This document shows positions 49,095 through 60,433 of a stretch of DNA of 64,000 nucleotides, piece by piece. Every line of letters begins with the position of its first letter. The first letter of the stretch is position 1. The notes below the pieces were generated by a model. That model worked only from the letters and a program-made list of their open reading frames with translations, made no database searches and was not told the DNA's origin. This DNA is from Thalassotalea hakodatensis (lineage in GTDB: Bacteria; Pseudomonadota; Gammaproteobacteria; Enterobacterales; Alteromonadaceae): contig NZ_AP027365.1 of NCBI RefSeq assembly GCF_030295995.1, forward strand, positions 4,062,066 to 4,126,065. Reading direction: 5' to 3'. The position numbers and the translations under genes were made by a program.

Positions 49095-50366
49095 ATGACA
49101 ACAGCATTAATACAACGTGTTTCATATTTCGCCATAGGGTGTTGTTTTGTCTTTTTTCTTATTATCTTTAGCGTACTTTTTGCTTATCAAAGCATTACTT
49201 TAGCAGCCCAAAGAGAAGCCTTTGCTCAACGTATTGAAAGTCATACAGATATCCTTAAGCAAGTCATTTTAAGTAAACAATTATTTGTTAAAAATAACGA
49301 TATTGACGAGTGGCTAAATTACCATAATCAATTAGAAGAAATACTCAGTACAGCGCCAGAAATGACCGCGAAACAACAAGTTATATTGAACAGCATTCAA
49401 AGCCGGAACCTAAACCTCAAAGCATTATTCGAAAAACAAACACAAGAGCAGTTTAATAATGCTAACAAAATTCTACAGAACCATTTTAACGCAAGATTAT
49501 TAACCCAGCTTGAATCTATTCGAGCAGATGCCGTTAATTTGTCAGTAGATGTTCAAGAAAATATCCGCGACACCGTTGAACATAAGTTCATGCTCATAGC
49601 AATTGTACTGTTATTATCATTAAGTACATTAACATTTACCGCGATAAAACTTCGGCGCATTCTAAAAACATCCCTTACGGAAGTAGACAGCGCCATAACA
49701 CATAATGCTACCGATGACTTTCAAAAAATTGAGTTAACTTACCCTTCTGAAGAATTTGAGAGTATCGTACAGCACTTTCAAGAAATGAATAAAAAACTGC
49801 AAGAAAACAGTATTTCCATTGATGCCATGCAACAAATTATTGCAAAAAGAACCGAAGTATTGGAAGAGATGACCCGAACCGATCCGCTCACAAAAGTGGC
49901 AAATCGGCGTGCTATTTATGAGCGCGGGGCATTAGAATATTCTCGCAGTAAGCGCGCTTCTTTAGCACTAACCGTTATGCTTTTTGATTGTGATTTCTTT
50001 AAAAAAGTCAATGATGAATACGGTCACTTTTGCGGTGATGAATTACTTAAACATCTATGCCATGTTTGCCAATCAGAAATTCGAGTCGTGGATTTTCTAG
50101 GGCGATATGGCGGAGAAGAATTTATTGTTATCCTGCCAAATTGCGATAACAGCGGGGGTATTGAAACGGCAAAGCGAATTCAACAACAGCTTGCTATTCA
50201 ACCATTAGTGTTTAAAGGGCAAGAAGTTTTTGTCACACTGAGTATTGGTATCTGTTCGTTAACTTCAAACCATAAAGACTTCGAACAACTGGTCAATGAT
50301 GCAGATCAAGCCATGTATCGTGCAAAGCATAATGGCCGAGATCGTATCGAAGTGTTTGCCGCTTAA
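49095..50366 (+). CDS. Membrane diguanylate cyclase (GGDEF)
   Basis: The 423-residue protein has two membrane helices (about 12-32 and 163-185) around a periplasmic helical domain, a HAMP-like linker and a GGDEF domain with the active-site motif G339-G-E-E-F343. It makes cyclic di-GMP. The preceding gene encodes an anchored solute-binding protein, so the pair looks like a ligand-controlled c-di-GMP switch. A PilZ protein in the window (28059) is a possible receptor. Confidence 0.92.
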   Translation: MTTALIQRVSYFAIGCCFVFFLIIFSVLFAYQSITLAAQREAFAQRIESHTDILKQVILSKQLFVKNNDIDEWLNYHNQLEEILSTAPEMTAKQQVILNSIQSRNLNLKALFEKQTQEQFNNANKILQNHFNARLLTQLESIRADAVNLSVDVQENIRDTVEHKFMLIAIVLLLSLSTLTFTAIKLRRILKTSLTEVDSAITHNATDDFQKIELTYPSEEFESIVQHFQEMNKKLQENSISIDAMQQIIAKRTEVLEEMTRTDPLTKVANRRAIYERGALEYSRSKRASLALTVMLFDCDFFKKVNDEYGHFCGDELLKHLCHVCQSEIRVVDFLGRYGGEEFIVILPNCDNSGGIETAKRIQQQLAIQPLVFKGQEVFVTLSIGICSLTSNHKDFEQLVNDADQAMYRAKHNGRDRIEVFAA

Positions 50367-50378
50367 ACGTATTACTCA

Positions 50379-52340
50379 CTAACTTAACTCTTGCTCGCTA
50401 TTCATCACAATACGCAATGTTTGATTGATGTCATTTACTTGACCATTAACATCTTTCACAATTTTGTCTGCAAGTGTTCGAGAATGCATTACTTCATTTT
50501 GCACACTTTCCATCGCTTGTTCAAATTCAACAAAGTGACTTCGTTGTTGATTAATTTGAGCCAATGCATCTTCCGCTACATTCGCTGAAGTGATTGCTTG
50601 CTCAACCACATTTTCAGCATTTTCTTTTAATAGCGCCGCGATATCTTTTTGTTGGTGAGACGCATTTTCAATACCGTAAATGTTATTTTCTAAGGTCGAA
50701 CTTGCCTGGTTTAACTGCTCTAAACGTTTACTAACTTGGTTAAGTGACTCTTGCGTTTTACCCGCTAACTGACGTACTTCATCAGCAACTACCGAAAAGC
50801 CTCTACCATGTTCACCCGCACGTGCGGCTTCAATTGCTGCATTTAATGCCAGTAAATTGGTTTGATCAGCGATTGAACTGATCACATCAACAATTGAACC
50901 CACACTTTCTACCGATTGCGACAGAGATAGAATAGCTTCCTTACCTGCACTTGCAGCTTGATTAGTTTGCTCACTTGCAGTCAAGACTTCATGCACTTTG
51001 GCTTGGCTATCATTCATCGCTTGTTCTGTCGTTTTTGCATTATCTACAACTTGTTGTGACAACGTATTAACGTTATCAGTCACACGTGATAAGGCATCCA
51101 TAACCTGCACTACATCGGTTAAATGCTGATCGGTACTCGCAGAGGATTCTAAAATATTACCCGCTTGGTTTTCCATGGTTTTCATTGCTGTCGACACTAA
51201 ATTTAATTGCTGTGCTTTTTGTTTATCTTCTTGAGCAAGTTTTGACACCATTTGATTAAAGCTATGTGAAATTTCACCAAGCTCCGTTTTTAAAGGTATA
51301 CCCGTTATGTTGTCAACACGGCCTTCGTTTACCAGCGTCACAAAGCTATCGCGAAGTTTACGTAGCGGATTTAACACTACGCTCCGCGTTAACCAATAAT
51401 TAGCTGCTAAAAAAAGGATTAGAAATGATAGCAGTCCAATAACAATATAAGACAACTGTTGATTCACCTGCTTTTGCGCCTGCGTAATTTCAGCTTCGCC
51501 ATTTATAATAATATTTTCAAGGTCATCAACTTGATTACTCAGCAACTTCAAACCTTCTTGGCGTTGCTGTTCATTATCTAACGTATTGCTCAATTCAATA
51601 TGATAACGCCTGATCAAAGATGTTAGCTCAGACAATGCATCTTCGCTCATATCTTCTTTATCATCCTCATCGGCAAAAAAGTCATCTTCATCACCGCTAT
51701 CATCACTGTAAATTTCTAATAATGGCTTTGTCGAAAGTTGATCAACTAAATCTTTGAGTGCTTGAAGTGGAAACGATAATGAATCACTGTTGGCTTTCTG
51801 TTGAGCAAACATGTTTTCTCTACTGTCCACTAAATCAAATAAAGCAGTCGCTAAACGATTGGTTAATTGTAAATAAGCTTGCTTGTTCGCGGCATCTAGT
51901 ACTTCAGTTTGTTCTACATAACCAGCTAGCTGCTGATTAATCGCTGAAATACCTCGTTCGCCATTGCGCAATAGAGCAAGAGGGTCTCCACTTAATTTGC
52001 CCATTGCACGATATTTAGTTGCGATTTCTTTTTTAAGACCCCTTGCCTTAGTTGTAATGCCAGCAGCAAGCTGAGATAACGACAACTGCTCAGCGTTGAT
52101 AATAATATCATCAAGAATAGCTTCAGCTTCGGTCAATTGACTAGCATCTCCAGACTCTAAATACCGTCTAACCGTACGACTAAAATTAACCGTAATTAAT
52201 GATTTTAACTGCTGGTACTGATCATATTGCTTTCTACTTTGTGACAGTGATTCACTCACTTGATACATCGTCGCAAGAAAAATAACAGCAAAAGCACTGA
52301 TTGCAATGACGGAAGAACGGGAAAAAGTAGAGACGCGCAC
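50379..52340 (-). CDS. Methyl-accepting chemotaxis protein
   Basis: A chemoreceptor with two membrane helices (about 10-28 and 295-318 from the GTG at 52340), HAMP domain, and the conserved signalling hairpin ([40 protein letters not shown]-type). The periplasmic domain contains an acidic stretch with about 20 Asp and Glu residues near residues 220-245. The GTG start is preceded by AGG with good spacing and begins the first helix sensibly; the upstream ORF extension to 52418 is hydrophobic and less likely. It is convergent with the diguanylate cyclase. Confidence 0.9.
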   Translation of the reverse strand: MRVSTFSRSSVIAISAFAVIFLATMYQVSESLSQSRKQYDQYQQLKSLITVNFSRTVRRYLESGDASQLTEAEAILDDIIINAEQLSLSQLAAGITTKARGLKKEIATKYRAMGKLSGDPLALLRNGERGISAINQQLAGYVEQTEVLDAANKQAYLQLTNRLATALFDLVDSRENMFAQQKANSDSLSFPLQALKDLVDQLSTKPLLEIYSDDSGDEDDFFADEDDKEDMSEDALSELTSLIRRYHIELSNTLDNEQQRQEGLKLLSNQVDDLENIIINGEAEITQAQKQVNQQLSYIVIGLLSFLILFLAANYWLTRSVVLNPLRKLRDSFVTLVNEGRVDNITGIPLKTELGEISHSFNQMVSKLAQEDKQKAQQLNLVSTAMKTMENQAGNILESSASTDQHLTDVVQVMDALSRVTDNVNTLSQQVVDNAKTTEQAMNDSQAKVHEVLTASEQTNQAASAGKEAILSLSQSVESVGSIVDVISSIADQTNLLALNAAIEAARAGEHGRGFSVVADEVRQLAGKTQESLNQVSKRLEQLNQASSTLENNIYGIENASHQQKDIAALLKENAENVVEQAITSANVAEDALAQINQQRSHFVEFEQAMESVQNEVMHSRTLADKIVKDVNGQVNDINQTLRIVMNSEQELS

Positions 52341-52510
52341 AACATTACCTACAACTATAATAAGTGAGTAGGCATTCTCGTTAAGTATTATGACAATTAA
52401 GTTACAAAAAAATGACACTTTTATGTCAAAAGGTCATTATAGATTCATTCCGTCACATTAATATGACAGCTTTATGATAACGCTGGCAAACAAAACAAAT
52501 TACAATTGAT

Positions 52511-53311
52511 TTAATTAATTTCAGCCTTTGGAATAGCGCGATTTACATAAACATCAAAACGGTTTTTCTTCATTTTAATACTGGTAGATGGCTTTTTTGA
52601 GGCTAAGTTTTCTGCATAGCTAGGACGCTTCACAACAACACGATATTGCGCGATATCTAGGGCTGGTGCTAATAAAGCATCGCTGTCTACGTCTTCACCG
52701 ACGAGTGATTGAAACACGCGCATTTCTTTTTTAACCGCGGCAGACTTTTCCCTATGAGGGTACATTGGATCTAAATAAACCACATCAATATCACTTTCGT
52801 GTGTCATATTATCAATAGATGAAGCAAACATTAGTGACATACGATCAGTAATGTCATTCACATCAACACTCAAAGCCGCGCGCTGTAAGCCATCGTCAAG
52901 TAATGCAGCAACCACAGGGTTACGCTCGATCATTTTTACTTCGCAGCCTAGTGTTGCTAATACAAAAGCGTCTCGGCCTAAACCTGCGGTTGCATCTAAC
53001 ACGCATGGGGTAAAGCCATGCTTTAAACCGACTGCTTTTGCAATGTCTTGCCCACGGCCACCTCCAAATTTACGGCGGTGTGCGGTTGCGCCTGAGACAA
53101 AATCAACCGCAATTGCACCAAGCTTTGGTTCATCGAGTTTGATCAACTCTAGGCGTTGAATATTGACTTGTAACAAAAATATAAGCGAAGGAAAGTTTAC
53201 TGCCGACGCAACGTCGCCAATATAATCAAAACCCCATTTGGCAGCGATTACTTTTGCTTTTTCAGCATCTATTGAATCAACATAGCCAACAGCGATTTTC
53301 TGTTTACACAA
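52511..53311 (-). CDS. rsmJ: 16S rRNA (guanine-1516-N2) methyltransferase RsmJ
   Basis: The product carries the RsmJ signature: [62 protein letters not shown] and [13 protein letters not shown]. It methylates G1516 of 16S rRNA with SAM. The start is uncertain. The longest ORF (to 53401) overlaps the tag gene by 85 bases and is unlikely; a TTG at 53311, just after the tag stop, gives 266 residues, close to the E. coli length; an ATT at 53329 behind GGGAG is another option. Confidence 0.88.
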   Translation of the reverse strand: MCKQKIAVGYVDSIDAEKAKVIAAKWGFDYIGDVASAVNFPSLIFLLQVNIQRLELIKLDEPKLGAIAVDFVSGATAHRRKFGGGRGQDIAKAVGLKHGFTPCVLDATAGLGRDAFVLATLGCEVKMIERNPVVAALLDDGLQRAALSVDVNDITDRMSLMFASSIDNMTHESDIDVVYLDPMYPHREKSAAVKKEMRVFQSLVGEDVDSDALLAPALDIAQYRVVVKRPSYAENLASKKPSTSIKMKKNRFDVYVNRAIPKAEIN

Positions 53312-53316
53312 AGTAT

Positions 53317-54003
53317 TTACGAGATTAATTGATTGTCTCCCGTTGAAAACGCCACCAATCGACTTAATTGTGACAGCGACATACCAGATTCCTGGTGCCA
53401 ATGGTTAAAGCTCTGTTGAATAGTCTTCAACGTTGATTTGGTGTGAAGACCACCGGAGATCAAGTCATGAGCCCGAAAGTAACCTTCGACATCTCGACTC
53501 AACAAAAACGTATCTTTACCCAACATACGCAATGCATACGGGCCAGTGTTCCCCCCTAATCGTTGTCCATTCTTTTTTAAATACGCCCACAAACCAATAA
53601 TATCAGCGGTTGGCCATCTTGCGATGAACTCAGCAAAGCTATGACCGTTCTGCCGCTCTTCAAACATCATTTGAGCATTAGCTTTGATGGTTTTCACTTT
53701 ATTAAAGTTACGGATGATTTTAGGATCGCTTGCTTTTTGCTCTAACATCTCTTCTGGCATCATCAATATTTTTTCAATATCAAAGTTAAAAAACGCTTCT
53801 TCAAAGTCAGGCCATTTTTTTTCAACCACACGCCAAACAAACCCTGACTGAAAAATCTTTTTAGTCATTTCAGACAAAATACGATCATCAGTAAGTTCAT
53901 CAATTCCTTGTTTTTGCGCAGCTAATAGCACATTGAGCTTAGCGTCACCGCCTTTGCGTTCTGCTGCACGTTGATAAATCGCGTCAACTGTTTCTAATGT
54001 CAT
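53317..54003 (-). CDS. DNA-3-methyladenine glycosylase I family protein
   Basis: A 228-residue protein of the Tag family of DNA glycosylases, which remove 3-methyladenine. Seen segments include [50 protein letters not shown] and [16 protein letters not shown]. Zinc ligands typical of E. coli Tag (early Cys, His) are not obvious, so it is a divergent member. It lies between prlC and rsmJ on one strand, 12 bases after prlC. Confidence 0.78.
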   Translation of the reverse strand: MTLETVDAIYQRAAERKGGDAKLNVLLAAQKQGIDELTDDRILSEMTKKIFQSGFVWRVVEKKWPDFEEAFFNFDIEKILMMPEEMLEQKASDPKIIRNFNKVKTIKANAQMMFEERQNGHSFAEFIARWPTADIIGLWAYLKKNGQRLGGNTGPYALRMLGKDTFLLSRDVEGYFRAHDLISGGLHTKSTLKTIQQSFNHWHQESGMSLSQLSRLVAFSTGDNQLIS

Positions 54004-54015
54004 CTCATCAGCCTA

Positions 54016-56064
54016 TTAAGCAGCAATACCACTATGGCGCAGCAGTGCGTCAATATTTGGCTCTCTGCCTCTAAAGGCTTTGAATAGCTCACTTGGCTCT
54101 TGTGAACCGCCTTTTTCTAGAATGTGGTTCAGAAAATCTTTGCCTACTGCGGAATTAAACACCCCTTCTTCTTCGAACCTTGAAAAAGCATCCGCGGATA
54201 ATACTTCAGCCCATTTATAGCTGTAATAGCCTGCAGCATAACCACCACCAAAGATATGCCCAAAACCATGCTGGAAGCGGTTAAAGTCGGCCGCTGGCAC
54301 TACTGAATATCTATCTCTAACTTCATTAAGCACTTGTTGAATGTACTGATCATTTTCGGTATCAGATTTGTAATTGCTGTGCATAAGAAAGTCAAACAAA
54401 CTAAATTCCAATTGACGCAACATTTGCATCGCCGATTGATAGTTTTTCGCCGCCAACATTTTATCAAGCATGTCTTCTGGCAATGACTCGCCCGTTTCAT
54501 AATGACCTGAAATAAAAGCCAATGCTTCTGGCTGCCAGCACCAATTTTCTAAAAATTGACTGGGTAATTCAACAGCATCCCATGGCACACCATCTATGCC
54601 GGATACACCGCAAGCGTCTATTTGCGTTAACATATGATGTATGCCATGACCAAACTCATGAAATAAAGTAACCACTTCATCATGGGTAAATAATGCGGGT
54701 TTCTCTCCTATTGGGCCATTGAAATTACACGTTAAGTACGCAACGGGGTATTGCACCTCGCCTGAAGTTAATTTTCTACGGCCAACACAATCGTCCATCC
54801 ATGCACCGCCTCGTTTTTTCGCTCTTGCATATAAATCAAGATAAAAACTTCCACGATAATGTTGATTGGCATCATGAATGTCATAAAACTTTACGTCTTC
54901 ATGCCAAGTATCAATACCTGTTTTCTCGGTGATTTTAATACCAAATAAACGATTAACTACTTCGAATAACCCTGATACAACCTTATGTTCAGGAAAATAC
55001 GGTCGAAGCTCTTCATCAGAAATAGCAAAGCGACTTTGTTTTAATTTTTCACTGTAATAGGTTAAATCCCATGGTGCTAACTCATTAACATCATAGTTTT
55101 TTTGGGCAAACTCTTTAACTTGTTCAAGATCTTCAATACCTTGGCTTTTCGATTTTTTAGCTAAGTCTTCCAAAAAGCCCAACACTTCGTTTGTTGAGTT
55201 CGCCATTTTGGTGGCTAACGATTTTTCAGCAAAGTTGTCAAAACCAAGTAATTTCGCCAATTCATGACGTAATGCCAAAATTTCATTCATTATATCGCTA
55301 TTATCATATTCACCTGCATTCGGCCCTTGATCTGAGGCACGTGTTACAAAACCGCGATAAAGTTTTTCACGCAACTCTCGATTGTCACAATACATCATTA
55401 CCGGTAGGTAACTTGGAATATCTAAAGTAAACAGCCATCCTTCTTTTTCCTGAGCCTTCGCCTGAGCAGCGGCAGCGTCTTTAGCGGAATCAGGCAAACC
55501 ATCAAGTTCCGATTCATCGGTAATATTAACGGTATAAGCATGCGTTGCATCAAGTAAGTTATTACTAAAGGTTGAGCCCAGTTCCGATAAACGCGTGACA
55601 ATTTCACCATAGCGCTTTTTCTGCTCAGAAGGTAACGCAATACCCGATAGGGTAAAGTCTCGCAAGGCATTATCAATGACTTTGCGTTGTGCGGTATCAA
55701 GTGTTTGATATTCATCACTCGTTGCAAGGTTTTGATAAGCTTCAAATAAGCCTTGATGCTGGCCAACAAAGGTACCGTATTCAGATAATAAGGGTAAACA
55801 CGATTCGTAAGCATCACGAAGTTCTTCACTATTGACGACCGAATTCATATGTGAAACCGGTGACCATAGCTTACCTAAAATGTCATCAACATCATTAATG
55901 GGCTCAACTAAGTTATCCCAAGTATAACTGTCGTTATTCTTTATCACCTGTTCAATGGTTTTTTTACAATCAGCAATGGCCTTTTCTACTGCGGGTTTTA
56001 CATGCTCTGGAAGAATTTTAGAGAATTGCGGTAACGAAGTGTTTTCTAGTAATGGATTACTCAT
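54016..56064 (-). CDS. prlC: Oligopeptidase A (PrlC), M3 family
   Basis: A 682-residue zinc oligopeptidase that degrades signal peptides and other short peptides in the cytoplasm. The active site H469-E470-F-G-H473 is in place with the downstream glutamate (ELPSQFLENW), and the length matches E. coli PrlC (680). It begins the prlC-tag-rsmJ set, transcribed leftwards. Confidence 0.95.
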   Translation of the reverse strand: MSNPLLENTSLPQFSKILPEHVKPAVEKAIADCKKTIEQVIKNNDSYTWDNLVEPINDVDDILGKLWSPVSHMNSVVNSEELRDAYESCLPLLSEYGTFVGQHQGLFEAYQNLATSDEYQTLDTAQRKVIDNALRDFTLSGIALPSEQKKRYGEIVTRLSELGSTFSNNLLDATHAYTVNITDESELDGLPDSAKDAAAAQAKAQEKEGWLFTLDIPSYLPVMMYCDNRELREKLYRGFVTRASDQGPNAGEYDNSDIMNEILALRHELAKLLGFDNFAEKSLATKMANSTNEVLGFLEDLAKKSKSQGIEDLEQVKEFAQKNYDVNELAPWDLTYYSEKLKQSRFAISDEELRPYFPEHKVVSGLFEVVNRLFGIKITEKTGIDTWHEDVKFYDIHDANQHYRGSFYLDLYARAKKRGGAWMDDCVGRRKLTSGEVQYPVAYLTCNFNGPIGEKPALFTHDEVVTLFHEFGHGIHHMLTQIDACGVSGIDGVPWDAVELPSQFLENWCWQPEALAFISGHYETGESLPEDMLDKMLAAKNYQSAMQMLRQLEFSLFDFLMHSNYKSDTENDQYIQQVLNEVRDRYSVVPAADFNRFQHGFGHIFGGGYAAGYYSYKWAEVLSADAFSRFEEEGVFNSAVGKDFLNHILEKGGSQEPSELFKAFRGREPNIDALLRHSGIAA

Positions 56065-56226
56065 AGTAATGTCAGCTTATTGGTGATGCTATTATGATAG
56101 TAGATGTAAAGGCTAAACTGTATTAATTCAAGTATCTTAGTAAACATTGCTTGAAAGGATGAATGATTATCCGCATATTTAAGGTCTTAAACCTATTATC
56201 TGCACACAGATCAGGAGCAAAAACAG

Positions 56227-57579
56227 ATGACTCAACACTTTGACTTTCTAGCCATTGGCGCAGGCAGCGGCGGTATCGCATCAGCAAATCGCGCAGCAAA
56301 GCTTGGCAAAAAAGCCGCTGTTATTGAAGCAAAACAAGTGGGTGGCACCTGTGTAAACGTTGGTTGTGTACCTAAAAAAGCCATGTGGTATGCAGGGCAA
56401 ATTGCCGATGCTATTCATTATAGCCATGATTACGGCTTTAATCTTTCTGCAGATAATTTTGACTGGTCACGATTAGTCGCCAATCGTGAAACTTATATCA
56501 AGCGTATACACGCTGCATATGGTCGTGGTTTTGAAGCTAACGGTGTTACGCTAATTGATGGCTTTGCCAAGTTCATTGATAATAATACTGTTGAAGTGAA
56601 CGGCGAAAAAATCACGGCTGACCATATTGTCATTGCCACTGGTGGCCGCCCAAGTATTCCAAAGATTCCCGGCGCTGAACACGGCATTGATTCCGATGGC
56701 TTTTTTGCTTTAACACAACAGCCAAAGTCTGTCGCCGTAATTGGTGCAGGTTATATTGCCGTTGAATTAGCCGGAGTATTACACGCACTGGGAAGCGACA
56801 CACATTTAGTCGTCAGAAAAGCAAAACCGCTTCGAGATTTTGACGACATGTTGTCTGACACCTTAGTGGAACAAATGGCCAAGCACGGCCCAACATTGCA
56901 CAATCACAGTACACCAACGTCCATTGAGAAACACTCTGACGGAACCTTAACCATTCACCTAGAAAACGGCAAAACCGTGGGTCCTGTTGAAACCGTAATT
57001 TGGGCCATAGGCCGTGAACCAGCAACCGATAATATTAACATTGAAGCAACCGGTATCGAGTTAGACAAAAAAGGCTTTATTCCTACCGATAAATATCAAA
57101 ATACTCAAGTTGAAGGCATTTATGCCGTAGGTGACAACACCGGCAGAGTACAGTTAACGCCTGTTGCTGTTGCAGCTGGCCGTCGATTATGTGAACGTTT
57201 ATTTAACAATAAACCAACTGAGCATTTAGATTATAGCAATGTTGCCACTGTAGTGTTTAGTCATCCTGTCATTGGAACTGTCGGTTTAAGTGAACAAGAA
57301 GCCATTGACGAATACGGTGAAAACCAAATCAAAGTATACCGGTCACAATTTACCGCGCTGTATCAAGCGATGACCGAAGAGTATCGTGACCCTACAAAAA
57401 TGAAACTAATTTGTGTAGGTAAAGAAGAAAAGATAGTGGGTATTCATTCCATCGGCTTTGGTAGTGACGAATTACTACAAGGTTTTGCTGTAGCAATGAA
57501 AATGGGCGCCACAAAAGCTGATTTTGATAATACCGTAGCTATCCACCCAACATCAGCAGAAGAATTTGTTACCCTTTAG
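56227..57579 (+). CDS. gorA: Glutathione reductase
   Basis: A 450-residue flavoprotein disulfide reductase. The FAD motif [10 protein letters not shown], redox-active C42-V-N-V-G-C47, the NADPH motif [11 protein letters not shown] and the C-terminal HPTSAEE with the catalytic His-Glu are visible. It keeps glutathione reduced with NADPH. It is divergent from prlC, as in related gammaproteobacteria. Confidence 0.96.
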   Translation: MTQHFDFLAIGAGSGGIASANRAAKLGKKAAVIEAKQVGGTCVNVGCVPKKAMWYAGQIADAIHYSHDYGFNLSADNFDWSRLVANRETYIKRIHAAYGRGFEANGVTLIDGFAKFIDNNTVEVNGEKITADHIVIATGGRPSIPKIPGAEHGIDSDGFFALTQQPKSVAVIGAGYIAVELAGVLHALGSDTHLVVRKAKPLRDFDDMLSDTLVEQMAKHGPTLHNHSTPTSIEKHSDGTLTIHLENGKTVGPVETVIWAIGREPATDNINIEATGIELDKKGFIPTDKYQNTQVEGIYAVGDNTGRVQLTPVAVAAGRRLCERLFNNKPTEHLDYSNVATVVFSHPVIGTVGLSEQEAIDEYGENQIKVYRSQFTALYQAMTEEYRDPTKMKLICVGKEEKIVGIHSIGFGSDELLQGFAVAMKMGATKADFDNTVAIHPTSAEEFVTL

Positions 57580-57627
57580 ATCGAGGTCTGGAAAACCCAC
57601 TCTGTAGATTTGTAAAGTCTGGAAAAA

Positions 57628-57669
57628 ATACTAACCTCAATAGAGTTCATTTCTCTGAGGGGTTAGTAT
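57628..57669. terminator. Palindromic stem-loop after gorA
   Basis: ATACTAACC (57628-57636) and GGTTAGTAT (57661-57669) form a nine-pair outer stem with a partly paired interior. On the minus strand it ends in a T-run; on the plus strand the T-run is weak. It may be the gorA terminator or a remnant of an element, as small broken ORFs follow. Confidence 0.5.
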
Positions 57670-57759
57670 GGTTTCCGTTATTCACTCAAAAAATCGATTT
57701 TATCTATTGCAGTACAACATAAAGCTTCATCCATAGTAAATTTTTTAATTGCCCAGAAC

Positions 57760-57978
57760 ATGGAAGTTAAATCAAGTGAAGGATATGATGCTCTAGATGT
57801 TGCTTTGCTTCAATGGGGTGTTAATAATTCTGATTTAACTTATGTATCATTGCTTATTTCTACTGGTGCAACAATAACTATCAGCCACAAACAAATTACT
57901 AAAAAATTAAAATATGACAATTTTGATCTATATATGAAAGTAATTTCAAAATACCCCGAATTACTAATTAACATCTAG
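57760..57978 (+). pseudogene. Possible remnant of an ankyrin-repeat-like gene
   Basis: A 72-residue ORF whose sequence (EGYDALDVALLQWGVNNSDLTYVSLLISTGATI) resembles ankyrin repeats. Upstream, another short frame (57668-57736) ends in a stop. The pattern suggests a decayed ankyrin or immunity-type gene rather than an intact one. No ribosome binding site is convincing. Confidence 0.4.
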
Positions 57979-58011
57979 CAAAACTGTATTAAATATTAAC
58001 AGGAAGGTAAA

Positions 58012-58239
58012 ATGCTTAACAAAATTAATTTAATATTTATTAAAAGTTACCCCTTAGGTATAACTATCATTCTACCTTTAGCAATAACATATCATTTGAA
58101 TGTAAGTTCAGAAGTGCTTTTTTATATTGCTTTTTGTTTGTTTTTTGGTTATCAACAGCGCAGACAATTAAATAAAGAGATTAAAATACTAAAAGAAGAA
58201 GTCGATGCTTTGAAAAAGAGTGGTGAAGGTTCTGCTTAA
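58012..58239 (+). CDS. Small membrane protein with coiled-coil tail
   Basis: A 75-residue protein with two hydrophobic segments (about 10-30 and 33-48) and a charged, probably helical C-terminus (RRQLNKEIKILKEEVDALKK). GGAAGG precedes the ATG. No family recognised. It may belong with the fragment just upstream. Confidence 0.5.
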   Translation: MLNKINLIFIKSYPLGITIILPLAITYHLNVSSEVLFYIAFCLFFGYQQRRQLNKEIKILKEEVDALKKSGEGSA

Positions 58240-58395
58240 GCCTTTTACCTGACTTACCAAACTGTTAAATTATTCAAATGGAGTATCTAGGATACACTTC
58301 AATATTCAGGTTTTTTATGGTTTGAAATCTTCCAACATTTGATATCAAGGGTAATAATTCACCCTTACTTAGCTTCCACGTTAATGGAGTAAATA

Positions 58396-59253
58396 ATGCT
58401 AAAACGGAAAAACATACAATCATCGCAACTTTGGGTTAAACCCCTCGCACTATTAAGCACGCTTTTCATTAGTGGTTTAGTTCAAGCAAACAATGAACAA
58501 GCAACAGCGTTAAAATTATATACCTTTGATTGCGGCACGATAAAGGTGTCGAATATGGACGTATTCTCAACCAGTGGTGATTATAAAGATCAACAGGCAA
58601 CATTTACTGACAGCTGTTATTTGATTCGACACGAAAAAGGCGATTTAATGTGGGATACTGGCTTACCCGCATCGCTTATCGGTAAAGAGCCGATGGTAAA
58701 TGGCGTGTTCACATTATCATTAAAAAAATCGTTAGTGGAACAGCTCGCTGAAATTAATCTATCACCAACAGATATTGAATACCTTTCTTTGTCACACAGT
58801 CATTTTGACCACGTAGGGCAAGCGTCTACGTTTAAAGATGCCACATGGTTAACCAGCCAAGCAGAACTAGAACATATCGCGAGTGCTGATGATTTAAAAG
58901 CGCTTCATACTGACTTAAGCAAGTTAAAGCGTAAAACCTTTACGCAAGATTACGATGTTTTCGGTGATGGTAGTGTGATGATTCTCAACGTACCTGGCCA
59001 CACAGTTGGTCATACAGCATTACAAGTGAATTTAGCAAATACCGGCACCGTGTTATTATCAGGTGACTTATATCATCAAGCAAAAAGCCGTCACTTAAAG
59101 CGCGTTCCTCGTTTTAATGTTGATGAACCCCAAACACGTGAATCTTTCAAAAAGTTTGAAAATATTGCCAGCGCCAAAGATGCAAAAGTGATTATTCAAC
59201 ACGAAGCTAAACACGTCAGTAAGCTACCTAATATCCCGCAATACCTCGATTAG
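58396..59253 (+). CDS. Exported metallo-beta-lactamase-fold hydrolase, N-acyl homoserine lactonase-like
   Basis: A 285-residue protein with a signal peptide (about 1-32) and an MBL-fold metal site H134-S-H136-F-D138-H139, followed by GHTVGH and LLSGD motifs. The order and spacing match AHL-lactonase (AttM/AiiA-type) enzymes that open lactone rings. The signal peptide makes it periplasmic or secreted. The substrate is inferred only from family resemblance. A terminator follows. Confidence 0.85.
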   Translation: MLKRKNIQSSQLWVKPLALLSTLFISGLVQANNEQATALKLYTFDCGTIKVSNMDVFSTSGDYKDQQATFTDSCYLIRHEKGDLMWDTGLPASLIGKEPMVNGVFTLSLKKSLVEQLAEINLSPTDIEYLSLSHSHFDHVGQASTFKDATWLTSQAELEHIASADDLKALHTDLSKLKRKTFTQDYDVFGDGSVMILNVPGHTVGHTALQVNLANTGTVLLSGDLYHQAKSRHLKRVPRFNVDEPQTRESFKKFENIASAKDAKVIIQHEAKHVSKLPNIPQYLD

Positions 59254-59277
59254 TTTTCCGAGGTAAAAACAAAGAAT

Positions 59278-59308
59278 AAACGTGCGTTACTTTCGCGCAC
59301 GTTTTTTT
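59278..59308 (+). terminator. Terminator after the MBL-fold gene
   Basis: AAACGTGCG and CGCGCACGTTT form a stem-loop followed by a T-run. Confidence 0.88.
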
Positions 59309-59467
59309 AACGATACGCTGAATTTATGCCAATCGCTTAAAATTGCTACAAAATCATTCAGTAAGCGTACAATAACCACACAAACGCTTGAATTTTCTTG
59401 CGCAATCAATAAAAAGTCATACTATAAAAGTTATTATAATATTAACTAAGCGCTTGGCAGGCATCGA

Positions 59468-60433
59468 ATGAGCGAAATACGGTCTTTCTTGATCAGTAAC
59501 GAAGTAGGCGATGAGGTGTGCATTACCAATTTTGGCGCGCGCATTATACAGTGGTATACAGAAGTTAACGGCGAAGAACGTAATATTGTGCTTGGCTACT
59601 CTTCTTTAGCTGAATATCTAGATGATCCCTTTTACCATGGTGCGATTGTTGGCCCGTTTGCCAATCGTATTGAAAATGCACGCGTTATAATTGATGGTCA
59701 AGAATACCTGTTAGATGCCAATGAAGGTTTAAATCAATTACACGGCGGTACACATGGCCTCAGCCAACAATTTTGGCAACTCGAAGAGCAGCAAGCGCAA
59801 TCTATCACGTTATCTTGTCAGTTAGCAGATGGTCATGATGGCTACCCTGGTGCCATTTCGTTTTCGGTAAAGTATCAGTTAACAGATGATGGTGAACTAC
59901 ACATTCATTTATTTGCTGAAACAGAAAAAAACACCGTCATTGGCTTAACGTCACACCCTTATTTCAATCTCGCCGGAGTCGAAAATTCCGCTGATAATCA
60001 CTTACTAACGATTAATGCAGAGTACTTTACCGAAGTAAATAGCAAAATGATCCCTACGGGGGCAATACTCCCCACAAAAGACACTCGTTTTGATTTTCAA
60101 AAGCCCCGTATTTTAACCAATGATGCCCGCGACGAAATAGATCAAAACTTTGTCATCAATCAACGTGATAATGCTCAGGCAGTTTTGATCAGCCCTGATA
60201 AAAAACTACAATTACATGTTTCGAGTGATATGCCTGGATTACAGGTATACACTGGCCATCACTTATTTGGTCGATTTAGCGCAAAACAAGGTATTTGTTT
60301 AGAGCCTCAATATTTTCCAAACAGTCCGAATATAAACGACTTCCCATTTACTCTTACAACACCTGAAAAACCCTTTTCAGCAAGCATCTGTTACCGCTTA
60401 GTTAAGCCACAAATAGATACTGTACATAGTTAA
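59468..60433 (+). CDS. galM: Aldose 1-epimerase (galactose mutarotase)
   Basis: A 321-residue beta-sandwich mutarotase with the conserved segments LHGG, SHPYFNLAG (catalytic His) and CLEPQYFPNSPN (catalytic Glu). It converts alpha- and beta-aldoses. No galK or galT is next to it. It stands between the MBL-fold gene and polA, each with its own signals. Confidence 0.93.
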   Translation: MSEIRSFLISNEVGDEVCITNFGARIIQWYTEVNGEERNIVLGYSSLAEYLDDPFYHGAIVGPFANRIENARVIIDGQEYLLDANEGLNQLHGGTHGLSQQFWQLEEQQAQSITLSCQLADGHDGYPGAISFSVKYQLTDDGELHIHLFAETEKNTVIGLTSHPYFNLAGVENSADNHLLTINAEYFTEVNSKMIPTGAILPTKDTRFDFQKPRILTNDARDEIDQNFVINQRDNAQAVLISPDKKLQLHVSSDMPGLQVYTGHHLFGRFSAKQGICLEPQYFPNSPNINDFPFTLTTPEKPFSASICYRLVKPQIDTVHS

